This document shows positions 54,901 to 64,000 of a stretch of DNA of 64,000 nt, one piece after another. The notes beneath the pieces were generated by a model. It did not search any database. It was not told the origin of the DNA and saw nothing but the letters and a program-made list of their open reading frames with translations. Position 1 is the stretch's first letter; every line of letters starts with the position of its first letter. The position numbers were made by a program, and so were the translations under genes. The DNA comes from Mermis nigrescens (taxonomy: Eukaryota > Nematoda > Enoplea > Mermithida > Mermithidae): contig JAVLUZ010000154.1 in the NCBI GenBank assembly GCA_036768485.1, positions 21,443,896 to 21,507,895 on the forward strand, in the 5' to 3' direction.

Positions 54901-56363
54901 CTAATAGTTAGCTGCACTTTTGCCATAGTAAAAATAAGGTTCAAAAATATTCAAAACGTTTTCACCAAAAATCGTCTGACAGTCACTTGAGTCTTGTACC
55001 CTGAGAGGGGGTAATAAACCTCCCTCACCCCTCCCTTCGGGAATGTGTGTTTCCGATTCATGTAGCAAGCATGAGAATTAAAACTTAGTCATCACATGAA
55101 TAATTAATTGGCACTTTGCTGTAAGTAACTTTGTGTAACTGGGTACGCGACTGAAACCACAAGAAAAGTCTATGGGTAAAAAATAGCCTTTGTACTGCAG
55201 ATGCATCCTAAATAGTTAATATTCAACAGACATATTAAACTTATTCAAATTTGATTTTAACCCTCGGCGCCTCGGCACTTTTCAGCTTCGCCCTCGGCAC
55301 CGAGGCCGAGGCTCCAAAAAACGCTGAGGCCGAGGCTGAGGCTTCGGTCCGATCACTGCCTTTAGTAGTGTATTTGGCTAATTTTTGGGTTTCTGAATAT
55401 TTAACATTTTTCCATTTTTCCATTCTAAGCGCAGTGTTGCTTATTACAAGATTTAAGTCGCATATTACAATTTTTGTAATATTTCTGATTTTATAGTACA
55501 AGTTGTTTTAGCTTTCTCAGTCGAGTTTTATGGGTGAATTCCATCAGAAGCTCAAAAAATTTCGGCAGTTCGCGCCCAACTAATATTATCAACTAAATTC
55601 AGGCCGAATTATCACATTTAGAAGCACAATCTTTTTGTATCTGGCGAAGATTTTTGCTGATGTACAAAGACGTTTCAGGACCGCCTTTGTACATGTACAA
55701 AGATTATTGAAGAACAAAACTGTAAAAAGGTGTAGAATTCCTTATTGCAAATTCTACCATTTTAAAGATTTTCAGGGGGTAAGCGGCTGCAAAAATGGAG
55801 CCGCGTACCCCCTTCCCTGAAAATGGCCGAGAAATGTACATGTGACAGGGGTTTGGGCCATTCCCCATCGACGCGTTGAAGCCCTGAACTTCCTTGAAAG
55901 TCAGGAAATATTTGACCACCCTCCCCCATTTTTTTGGCGAAAACCTGCGCTTTTTTGGCTATTTTTATGTGTTTTTACCATTTTTGATCTAGTCGCTAAC
56001 CCCTCCTTCTAAAAATGGCGAGGGACCCCTATCCTAGATTTCCAGCCGTTACATGTATACTGAGAGACCCTCACAAAATTTTAAGCGATTACATGCATGT
56101 TTTATAGTGATAGTTTATCTATTTACTCTAGCTCACATTCTAAAATAATGTATCACTTCAGTGAAATTCTAATAGTTAGGTACACTTTTGCCATACTAAA
56201 AATTAAGTTCAAAAAATTCGAACAGGTTTTCACCAAAAATCGTCTGACAGTGACTTGTGTCTTGGACCCTGAGGAGGTAATACCCCTCCCCCTTATGGGA
56301 ATGTGTGATGTCTCATTTATTACATCCAATACCTATTGCATCCAATCGCTACAGCAGCAGTAG

Positions 56364-56973
56364 CAGTAGTGGAGATTCAAATGATATAGAGTGTGCTAAT
56401 AGTAGCGACATGACTTTATTGATGATTCAGACAATGAAACACTGAACTAAATTTGTTTCTTGTGACATAAATAGTAATAAAACTTGATATGAAAAGGCGC
56501 ACCTAACTTTGCGCTAGCCATTTACTACTGAATGGAGCAGTCGCTCATTATTTCTTTTCCTATGCCCACCCCAAGTATGTGTCATGCAATAATATTTTCC
56601 TTGTCTGACCCCGGCCAGCCCCAGCCCCGGCCCCGGCCTCGGCCCGGGCCGGGCCGGGGATTTTTTCCAGCCCCGGTACTGCCCCGGCCCCGGCCAAAAA
56701 AGTCGCCCCGGTCGATCACTAGCAGTGGCGAAGATTTAAATGATATAGAGTGTGCTAAACGCAGCAACATAGACTTTATTGATGATTCAAACAAGGAAAC
56801 ACTGGACTAAATTTGTTTCTTGGGACATAAATAGTAATAAAACTTGATATGAAAAGGCGCACCTAACTTTGCGCTTGCCATTTACTACTGAATGGAGTAG
56901 TCGCTCATTATTTCCTTGTCTTACCCCGGCCAGCCCCGGCCCCGGCCAAAATAGTCGCCCCGGTCGATCAGTA
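56364..56973 (+). pseudogene. Duplicated right end of C with a possible transposase C-terminus
   Basis: Two copies of about 250 bp with about 359-bp offset. Each has an open tail: NDIECAKRSNIDFIDDSNKE then TLD and stop (56727-56808), and a diverged DDSDNETLN with stop (about 56418-56447). The related tail DDSDNETLD with stop is in P near 17029-17058. A conserved acidic C-terminus just inside the element end is what a decayed transposase CDS would leave. Family not provable from this length. Confidence 0.4.
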
Positions 56974-57883
56974 AACATAAATAACGTATACTGATCATGA
57001 TATTCTTGTAGAGCGCGAAATTTTTATACAAAATGTGCATCAAACACCGCTATTGCATGTGTACATAAAATTTTCCACTTAAAAACACTGATTTTTCAAC
57101 ACAGGCGCTCTTTTTTAGACTTCCCAAAAAATGTAAAAAAAGTCGGAAAAAGTGGAAAAAATTTTTGGGTTCAATCTACAATGTCAACCAAATCGCTGGG
57201 AAAAAACGGTGGTTAAGAACTAAGTGTTAAGTTATAACTATATCCAAATAAGTTTCGTGCTTCCGTAGTAAATCATTCATTCATTCATTTATTTATTCAC
57301 TTAATATCACGAAGTGCAGAAATACATAGCTTTACACACCGTCTAATTGTTTTTATCAGTTTCATAGACGTTCGCAAAGCGCCTATAAACATTTTTTGAT
57401 ATATTTCAAAACGTAAGGATTTGCTTGCTACTGAAGTACATACAATTAGTAATAAAGTATTATTTATTTTTTCAAAAGACATTGCAAACAGGGCTCTTTT
57501 CAGAAATTTTTGATGATGTAAGTGCAACTGAAAAATGGCGGTCACATGTTTTAAGCACAGAAACTGTTTTTTCGAATAATGAAGATAAAAGGCAAGAGAT
57601 CAGAATAAAATAGTCGGGTGAACCAAGGTAAATTGGCCTGAGCATGCTTGATATGCATGTGTACATACAATTGTAGATCTGCTGTACAACCTTTCCTGCA
57701 AAATATGAGCCAGGAGAATTTTCAGGAGAATCAAAATTTTTTCAGGAGAATTGCAGGAGAATTTTTCCCCAATTTTGCCTCTGTGCAGGAGAATCTGAAT
57801 TTTGGGACCTGGCAACACTGAACGTCAGTCAACCTAAGCGGAAGTGACGTCGACTTAAGCGGGAGCGACGTCGACCTAATCAG

Positions 57884-58388
57884 TAGTGATCGACCGGGGC
57901 CCCGGCAATCCCCGGTCATTTTTCAGCATCTCGCGGCCCCGGCCGGGGCAAGGTCAAAAAATGGGCACTTATGCAGTTTAGTGCCCACCGAATTTTTTTG
58001 TATTATGCGACTATAGTACCAAAAAATGGCCGGAGCCGGGAAAAAATTTAGTGCAATTTGTATTTTGTACAGGCTGTGATACTGGCACTTATTTATCAAT
58101 GAGCAAGTGTTAATTTTGAGAACTGTACTGATTAGACCATATGTATACTTACTTAGTCCTTGTTGTAACTTTGCTACTGTGTATAAATCAGCTTTTACTG
58201 AATAAATGTTCAGGAAAATCTGCATATTTTCGATTCCTCCACTTAACTTATTTAAACTAAATGCTACTTTTAACTCATTCATTCATAGCTATGGCTAAAA
58301 GATTTAGAGTTGACAAATACGTTCTATTTCTAGTTGGAAATTGTACGTTTTCAACAATCTATTTTTACAAAAAACACTTTTACATTTA
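57884..58388. mobile_element. Element C2, truncated copy of C
   Basis: Begins TAGTGATCGACCGGGGCC and follows C (50838-51290) to 58388, then stops abruptly. It carries an extra block of about 60 bases near 57960-58020 (GGGCACTTATGCAGTTTAGT). No right end. Confidence 0.8.
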
Positions 58389-58881
58389 ACGAGCGCTCTT
58401 TTTTTGAACGTTTTTAGACCGCCCAAAGACTTCAGCACAAGTAGAAATATGTATGGGAAAAATTTGAACATGGTTTATATTATGAACCAGATAGTCAGGA
58501 AAAAACAGTGCTCTCTCGATTATGGGACATACTTCTTCAAATAATACCACATAACTGAAAGAATATTGCGTGTCTTTGTGATCATATTTTTTTTGTAGGC
58601 TAACGTGTCAAGGATATTATCTTACATTTTTGATTTTTACTCAGTAATAGCAAGTTCAAGCGTGATCAACTCATCGTCAGCGAATTTTGCTTTCTTAATT
58701 TTTTAAATTCAGATAACCTTAGTAAACTAACTATTAGGTATTAACTTATTAATTTTACTCCAATCACGGGTATAATTTTACATTCTACATATTTCAAGAG
58801 TTTTTTTTCTCAGGTACTGCAACAGATAATTTTTTGAATGGCATCTATTGCCTAACTTAAGTTTTTGGGGGAGGTGAATAC
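58389..58881. other. Intergenic stretch, nothing assigned
   Basis: AT-rich sequence between C2 and MITE H4. No gene, RNA or element ends are supported. Confidence 0.45.
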
Positions 58882-59198
58882 CATAAGTGGGCAGCACCAA
58901 AATTCTGGGGTGCAAGATTTTTCAAAGGTAAAAAATGGTCTTAAAAATGGTGGTATGGCAAAAAACACCATTTTTTCACGTTTCTCATCAAGCACTATCC
59001 ATTGGCATTAAAAATTGCGAAAAAACCTTGTCGTAGACATTAATTGCGCGAACATTAATTTAATCGATGTAAATTGACTAAAAAATGGTTGAATCGAAGC
59101 AAGCGTAAAAAAATTTTCAAAAATTGAATTCTGGGAGTGGGTATTCTGGTTTCTTGGGGGGGTATTTTGTGTGGTTAAAACCCCCACGCCCAGGTGTG
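58882..59198. mobile_element. MITE H4
   Basis: Starts CATAAGTGGGCAGCACC and ends CCCCACGCCCAGGTGTG. The inside matches H1-H3 (AAAAATGGTGGTATGGCA), with an inserted block of about 75 bases near 59030-59105. Flanks do not match as a TSD. Confidence 0.78.
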
Positions 59199-59666
59199 GT
59201 TGAAAACCCTAAAAATTATATATGCATTACACTAGAATTTGAGAAGCCTCAAAATAAAATTTTTCATAATTTATGCTATTGAACGTAACTAGAAAGACTC
59301 GATAACGTAGAATACACATTTTGCGTACCCATCGAGATTAAACCAAACAAATTCGCACTTCGACTCTTGTTTGATTTGTCTAATAGCCATACCGTAAAAT
59401 CTGCTGAGATTTTGGATTCTACGAATTCTGAACAATGTCAAACATAGTTTATTAAGCTGTTGAGAGGATTAAGGTGCTTTCTTGGAATTACACGTGTAGC
59501 ATGACCGACTTCAGCGATTCGAATCCACAAGCGTAAAATTCATTTTTCGACTGCTTTACTTAATCCGTGCGTTGCTTTGTTTGAGATAGAACAATTAAAT
59601 GCTAACTTTATTTTGCGATCATTTTTCCTGGTATTACTGCCGCTGTATCATGCGACTACTTAAATA

Positions 59667-59727
59667 ATGCCCGTCCAGCCGGTCCAAGTAGAAAGAAGAG
59701 TATCCATTATGGGATACCGGTCAGTAG
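59667..59727 (+). CDS. Rheb: Rheb exon 1
   Basis: 20 codons plus one base. It encodes MPVQPVQVERRVSIMGYRSV, with G21 split over the intron. Donor GTGAAT. The 59-base intron ends TTGTTGTAG. Confidence 0.93.
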
Positions 59728-62437
59728 GTGAATTATTTCTACCTACTTTTGTTCATTTATCGTATTCTAATGATTTTTTGTTGTAGGAAAGTCTTCGCTG
59801 ACCGTGCAGTTTACGGAAAATCGTTTCCCAGATAGTTATGATCCAACGATATCAAATAGTAAGAATTTTATCAATTTGTAATTTCGGGTTCAAAATAATC
59901 GTTGCCGCCCCCCAGCGTTTGAGCCACAGACAAACTAGATGAGTACCTATCGTGTTGCTTTGATCAGTACCTATTTAAAATGGACTTTACCTAAAAGAAT
60001 TTAATATTCAAATGGCCACTGTTTAATTCAAGAACAGCCACCGTTTTATTCAAGAACAGCCAAAAAGCGATCAGGATATGAATACAACAAACTTTTAAAT
60101 ACTCGTAACTTAGTGTCATTTTCCAAGCTTTCGCCAGAAGTGGCAATGGTTATTTGACATCCACAACTATAAATAATTTGCGCTCAAAAATAAGTAATTT
60201 ATTTAGATGCTTTAGATATGTAATGCGTTTGCATACCTACCTGTAACCATAGATACACAGCATGGCCGATCTGAGGTTAGTCAGCTGATCTGCGGGGGGT
60301 CAGCCGATCTGTGGGGGTCAAAAATTGAACTTTTTTAGGCTATAATGACCTCGGAAACTGGTATAAACGCTAAAATAGCGTTCAAACTGCGTTATTTTAC
60401 AGTTTCTGGTCAGTTTGATGCTTTGGCCTTAATAAGCATAATTTTTTCCCCAAAATTTTTCATTTTTTCCTATTCTGGGGTCTAGAAGACCCTAACCCCC
60501 CTCCACGTGCATGTCTGCCTATCTACTACGTGCATGTCTGCCTATGCATGTCTCCCATCTTTGGTGAGTCAAAAAGGTGAAAATTCGAAAATTTCTAATA
60601 ATTTCCAACCCATTGCGCCGGAATTAGTAATTGTCTGTTCTGTATGACTTTCTAACGATAAAATTTGAATTTAACGCGCTAAAACGTCAAATTTTTCTGA
60701 CGTTTCGCGCCAGATACTGTTGTTTCTCTCCATGAACCCTCGAGTTTAAAGGCTTGAATCATCCAAACTATCATAATGTATCTTACTAAGTAACTTGCAC
60801 TGCTTTTCCGTTAGAAGTCTAAACATGATTTGAACCTATGGTCAGTATGTCGAAATTGTTTTACATGATTTCTACATTTTTTCTTTTTCATCTTTACAAA
60901 GCTTCCAAATCATGTTCCAGACAGTAAAAATCACAAAAAAATTTGCGCTCCGCACCACGTAAGCTCCCTGAACTAATTGTTAATAAAAAGCCGCATTTTC
61001 TACTTGAAAACGGTAAAAATATGGAAAATTTCCGGCGCATCGCGTCATATTTAAAATTTTTTTGTATTTTTTACCGTCAGAAACTCAAAAATTGACTAAA
61101 CTACACTATTTTAGGTCGAAAAACCCAGTTATATATACTCATTAGTGGATCCATGATAATTTTCCTAATAGTGCCGAAATAATCAAAAAATTCTGCATTT
61201 AGGTATGCGTAAAGTAGCGCTTTTTGCCGTCTTTTGATAGGCAGAAGCATTTCTGATGTAAAACAAATTTAAATTAAAAATTTTCGTTAGTTTCACTTGA
61301 AAAACGCGCAAAATTGTGCAAAAATCGGCACAAAGCACCAACAAAGAATGCACTTGGTTATACTATATTGAACGCCTTCTGTATCATATTACGAGTATGA
61401 TACACTAAAATTTGTGTGCACAAAATGTACAAAAACCTTTGGGGACCGTCTTCATACATTGCTCAAAGTTACCTTATTTAGATAATCAATGATAAGGGGG
61501 GTAATTCCTTTACGTCAGGGTCCAAGACCCGAGTCACTCACTGTCAGGTGATTTTGAGTTGTCGAATATGTTCTGCATTTTTTGGCACAAATGTAGTAGA
61601 GATGCCAAAATTTTTCCTACCGGAGTAATACATTTTCGTTCTGTTTATCCATTATATACCCGGAATGAAGCAAAAATGATTTATAAAATCAAACTTTTCG
61701 ATGAATTCTTGTTTTTAATAGAAAAAAGTTCTAAAACGAGTTAAAATGGGCTAGAAGGCGCAGGAAAATGCATTATTACCTTATCAAAGCATGTCAGATA
61801 AGCTATTTTGATAATTTTCGCGTGTGACTTGCAAACGAAGGGCCCGCCCGACCCCTTAATTTACTGGTCCCGAATTTCAGGGTTTCACTCCTCTCTTATA
61901 TGCGTCCAACCATAATTAATAGTATAAATAATTTACTAACCTAACATAACAACTTCATTGAGCCCAAATAAGTTTAATTTCTTTTAACTTTCAGCTTTTA
62001 CTAAGACATTCGACTTCCTCGGTAAAAAGTTTGTGCTCCATCTTTTTGATACTGCTGGCCAAGTAACTTTTTTGTTATCTTCATCAGCCTATATCACATT
62101 TATCTTTCATGCATTTAGGACGAATTTTCATTACAACTCAACACACGTCCTATAGACGTTCATGGCTACGTTTTAGTTTATGCTATTAATTCTAGAAAGT
62201 CGTAAGTTACCATGTGCGGTGCATGAAATGATTTTGATTAAATCCACGTTTCACTTTCAATTATGTAGATTTGAAGTTGTTCAATGCATTTACGACAAGA
62301 TTATTGATACTGTGGGCCTAGCTCAGTGAGTCAAGTTAAGATTTTTCCATTTAGGATCCGTTTGACTTTTTTAAAAATACGTTCAGAGTGCCTTTGACCC
62401 TAGTTGGTAATAAAATCGATTTGAATGTGGACGAAAG
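59667..62437 (+). CDS. Rheb: Rheb-type Ras-family GTPase, 5' part (six exons)
   Basis: Membrane-anchored small GTPase that activates TORC1 when GTP-bound. Exons: 59667-59727, 59787-59858, 61995-62062, 62119-62201, 62269-62325 and 62387-62437. All introns are GT-AG and phases are consistent. The start ATG has an in-frame TAA six bases upstream. Residues 1-131 align to human Rheb with no gap and an offset of +3. The P-loop is GYRSVGKSS (16-24), with Arg18 where Ras has Gly12, a Rheb hallmark. The effector segment is YDPT (38-41), the switch II motif is DTAGQDE (63-69), and the base-recognition motif is NKID (122-125). Exon 6 ends after codon E130 in phase 2. The SAK motif and CAAX box would be right of 62437; I could not find them before the window ends. 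The naming confidence is high; activity cannot be judged. Confidence 0.95.
59787..59858 (+). CDS. Rheb: Rheb exon 2
   Basis: It encodes GKSSLTVQFTENRFPDSYDP then TISN, covering the P-loop lysine and effector loop. Donor GTAAGA opens the only long intron (2.1 kb). Confidence 0.95.
59859..61994. other. Rheb intron 2
   Basis: Unassigned to about 60240. Then a G-rich block with inverted TCAGCYGATCTG repeats (60277-60318), further repeat text with GGCGC-like half-hairpins (60720, 61035), and an A-type fragment at 61385-61450. No exon or other gene seen. Confidence 0.55.
61995..62062 (+). CDS. Rheb: Rheb exon 3
   Basis: Acceptor AACTTTCAG, donor GTAACT. It encodes TFTKTFDFLGKKFVLHLFDT then AGQ, the beta2-beta3 hairpin and switch II start. 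Confidence 0.95.
62119..62201 (+). CDS. Rheb: Rheb exon 4
   Basis: Acceptor GCATTTAG, donor GTAAGT. It encodes DEFSLQLNTRPIDVHGYVLV then YAINSRKS, aligned to 'DEYSIFPQTYSIDINGYILVY'. Confidence 0.95.
62269..62325 (+). CDS. Rheb: Rheb exon 5
   Basis: Acceptor TTATGTAG, donor GTGAGT. It encodes SFEVVQCIYDKIIDTVGLA, helix alpha3. Confidence 0.92.
62387..62437 (+). CDS. Rheb: Rheb exon 6
   Basis: Acceptor TACGTTCAG, donor GTGAGT. It encodes VPLTLVGNKIDLNVDE. I rejected a nearer acceptor at 62354 because it shifts the frame to an early stop, and because this one gives gapless alignment to Rheb. Confidence 0.92.
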
Positions 62438-64000
62438 GTGAGTAGCTTACGAAATAAAGTATCTACATATTTTCATTTTTTTCAGTTAATTAAGTAGCGG
62501 ATCTAGGATTTTCCTAAGGGGTGCGGTGCAGTGTCCCAACTTTCCCAAAAACAGTCAAAATAGGTCCAAAAATCTGTCCTTGACTTGCGAAATGGCTGTT
62601 TTTCGGCTTTTTATCCGTCTACTTTTATTCCAAATCGCTATAGACGCAACAATTTTCAAAAAAAATTGATCTTGACAATTTTTTGCGAAAAAATCATTTA
62701 GGTTCATTGACATTAGCGGAAATCCGACTCAAAGCGCCGGAAAATTCGTGAAATTTAGGCGGAGGAACGTTAACAAGCTCGATTTACTGCTCGGTTTCCT
62801 TATTTGTAGCATTTGACGTGCAAGGTCGAAAGTTTTTAAAACTTATGCTTGAAAATCGAAGGAATCTCTGCCGAAATAGCTGTTTCTTTTCTTGAAATTC
62901 TTTTGAAATCTATTCCATGAACAAAAAGTGACTTCCAAGCACGGTTTATTTTTTTGTATTCGGCAAAGGTTTTTTTGGGATGTGCAAAGACTTTTCAAAA
63001 CTGTCTTTGTACGTCTACCAAAAATTTTTGGAACAAAATCAGTAAAAATGTATGAAACTTCTTAACTTTCCTGCGCTTTGCGTCAGAATAAGTTGGCACT
63101 TAATGATTAGCTTTGTATGGTTTCATAACAGCAAAAATTGAAATAAAAAGTCTTAAAATATCGAAATTTTCCGGCGCTGATAACTATTGTTTTTCTTTAC
63201 GAAGCTTCAGCCTTAAGTTCAAAAGTCTAAATCAGCCAAAATACTCTCGAGCTTCTTGAGCTAACCCTAATTTAGCGATTTAGATGGTTTTAGTAAGGTA
63301 AAATTCAACTAAAGGACATAAACCTAAGTGCGAAAAGGTTTCGAAATTTTGCTAAAATATGTCTTTACTCGGGAAATCATTGTAAGAACCACAGAATCAT
63401 TGCTCTATGTGAAAACTACTCTTTCGACAAAAAAATAAGCTTTTTGAGCGGCAAGAAATTCAGTAAATATCAAAGAACACTACTCCGGCACAAAGCGCCG
63501 AGAAAATTTGAAAAATCATGATGAAAATGGTTAAAATCGCTTAAGATACACATTCTTTTCTTCATTGTGCCCAACTTTTTAACGATAGGGCAGCCATCCT
63601 CTGCCTATAGCTGCCTTTGATTAAAGGCAGCCAAGAAAGTAAATAGACGTAACGGCGCGAAGCGCTGAAAAAATATAAGAAATCATGATAAATGATGGCA
63701 AAAAGTCGCTAAACCCGCATACTTATTCATTCATTATTTGTATCAGTGGAAGAGCGAAAAAATTTTTGTACGCGTAACTCGTACACGTTTTGGTATACGG
63801 CATGCAAACATTCTTTTACATATTACATACAAGCGCGTAATATACGACCCAGTTACTATTCAAAGAGTTATGTATACTTTTGCCTTAGCTTAGCTGACAA
63901 TATGAAATTTTTATGACTTCAGCCTAATTTACAAAGAGATCTTAACTCAGACATAAATCTTGAATGAATCATATTGCAGGATTAAAAATGATTCTACCAT
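62438..64000. other. Rheb intron 6 (to window end)
   Basis: J-type copy at about 62495-62900 (CGGATCTAGGATTTTCCTAA) next to an A-type fragment at about 62938-63030 (CACGGTTTATTTTTTTGTAT). Hairpins near 63490 and 63655. The next Rheb exon is not recognisable, so it lies further right. Confidence 0.6.

Larger units (their letters stand above)
52248..55358. mobile_element. Element B3, hAT-like, reversed, nested in C
   Basis: 3,111 bp between perfect 8-bp duplications CCTTTAGT (52240-52247 and 55359-55366). TIRs are CAGTGATCAGACCGAGG and, read inward, CAGTGATCGGACCGAAG. It is reversed relative to B1 and B2. It contains MITE A6. Element P shows the empty target, a single CCTTTAGT at 16186-16193. 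Confidence 0.95.
50838..56973. mobile_element. Element C, hAT-like with CCCCGG arrays, containing B3
   Basis: 6,136 bp between perfect 8-bp duplications AACATAAA (50830-50837 and 56974-56981). Ends are TAGTGATCGATCGGGGCC and, read inward, TACTGATCGACCGGGGCG. CCCCGG/GGGGCC arrays lie at 50849-50945 and 56605-56715, and again at 56930-56965. Its right end is duplicated (about 359-bp offset). Without B3 it is about 3 kb. Confidence 0.92.

Noticed and set aside
49700..57827. One large element bounded by the CAGGAGAAT blocks
   Set aside because: The flanking octamers AACGTCGC and AACGTCAG match at only 6 of 8, and the two ends are not inverted repeats of each other.
62355..62437. Earlier acceptor for Rheb exon 6 (CATTTAG at 62354)
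   Set aside because: It puts exon 6 out of phase with exon 5 and gives a stop, and it adds residues absent from Rheb. The acceptor at 62386 fits both phase and alignment.
1..64000. Bacterial or viral origin of the window
   Set aside because: Spliced animal genes, LINE/SINE sequences and 8-bp-TSD transposons run throughout. No operons or viral genes were seen.

Overview
This window is animal nuclear DNA. It is AT-rich, its two genes are split by GT-AG introns, and most of its length is transposable elements. The organism cannot be named from sequence alone. The proteins look like an invertebrate metazoan, and the LINE is of CR1/L2 type.

Two host genes are supported. On the minus strand, thirteen exons between 36664 and 438 match the middle of condensin II subunit NCAPG2, in the correct order and almost throughout in consistent reading phase. 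The N-terminal exons and the C-terminal end are not found here. On the plus strand, six exons from 59667 to 62437 encode residues 1-131 of a Rheb-type small GTPase; its C-terminal third lies beyond the window. Both genes are single-copy housekeeping genes: NCAPG2 acts in chromosome condensation and Rheb in TOR signalling. They share no obvious pathway.

The NCAPG2 introns (up to about 10 kb) and the flanks are stacks of non-autonomous DNA transposons. I read boundaries from terminal inverted repeats plus 8-bp target-site duplications (TSDs), many of them perfect: 12815-18274, 15162-18020, 24573-33388, 26836-33269 (7/8), 50838-56973, 52248-55358, 1379-3320, 7987-8606, 11297-11540, 25840-26226 and 52970-53356. 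Several insertions have the matching empty site elsewhere in the window. Eight-bp TSDs and CAGTG/TAGNGATG termini point to the hAT superfamily. No transposase gene is intact.

Region by region: 1-4.3 kb holds the last NCAPG2 exons seen plus nested elements D and E. 4.3-23.6 kb holds NCAPG2 exons in repeat-filled introns, including element B1 with P inside it. 24.6-33.4 kb is one large element (B2) that carries G, which in turn carries a 2.7-kb minisatellite. 33.5-36.7 kb holds the upstream NCAPG2 exons. 36.9-40.1 kb holds MITEs. 40.3-49.6 kb is a LINE/SINE cluster. 50.8-57.0 kb is element C with B3 inside it. 57-59.6 kb is fragments, and 59.7-62.4 kb is Rheb.

The most unusual feature is that several element families share a TIR core near (C/T)AGTGATCG, yet each has its own hexanucleotide tandemly repeated beside the termini (CCTCGG, CCCCGG, CTTCGG, ATCCGG and perhaps CTCTGG). 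A second is a short hairpin, GGCGC-GAA-GCGCC, that recurs about thirty times in otherwise unrelated repeats.
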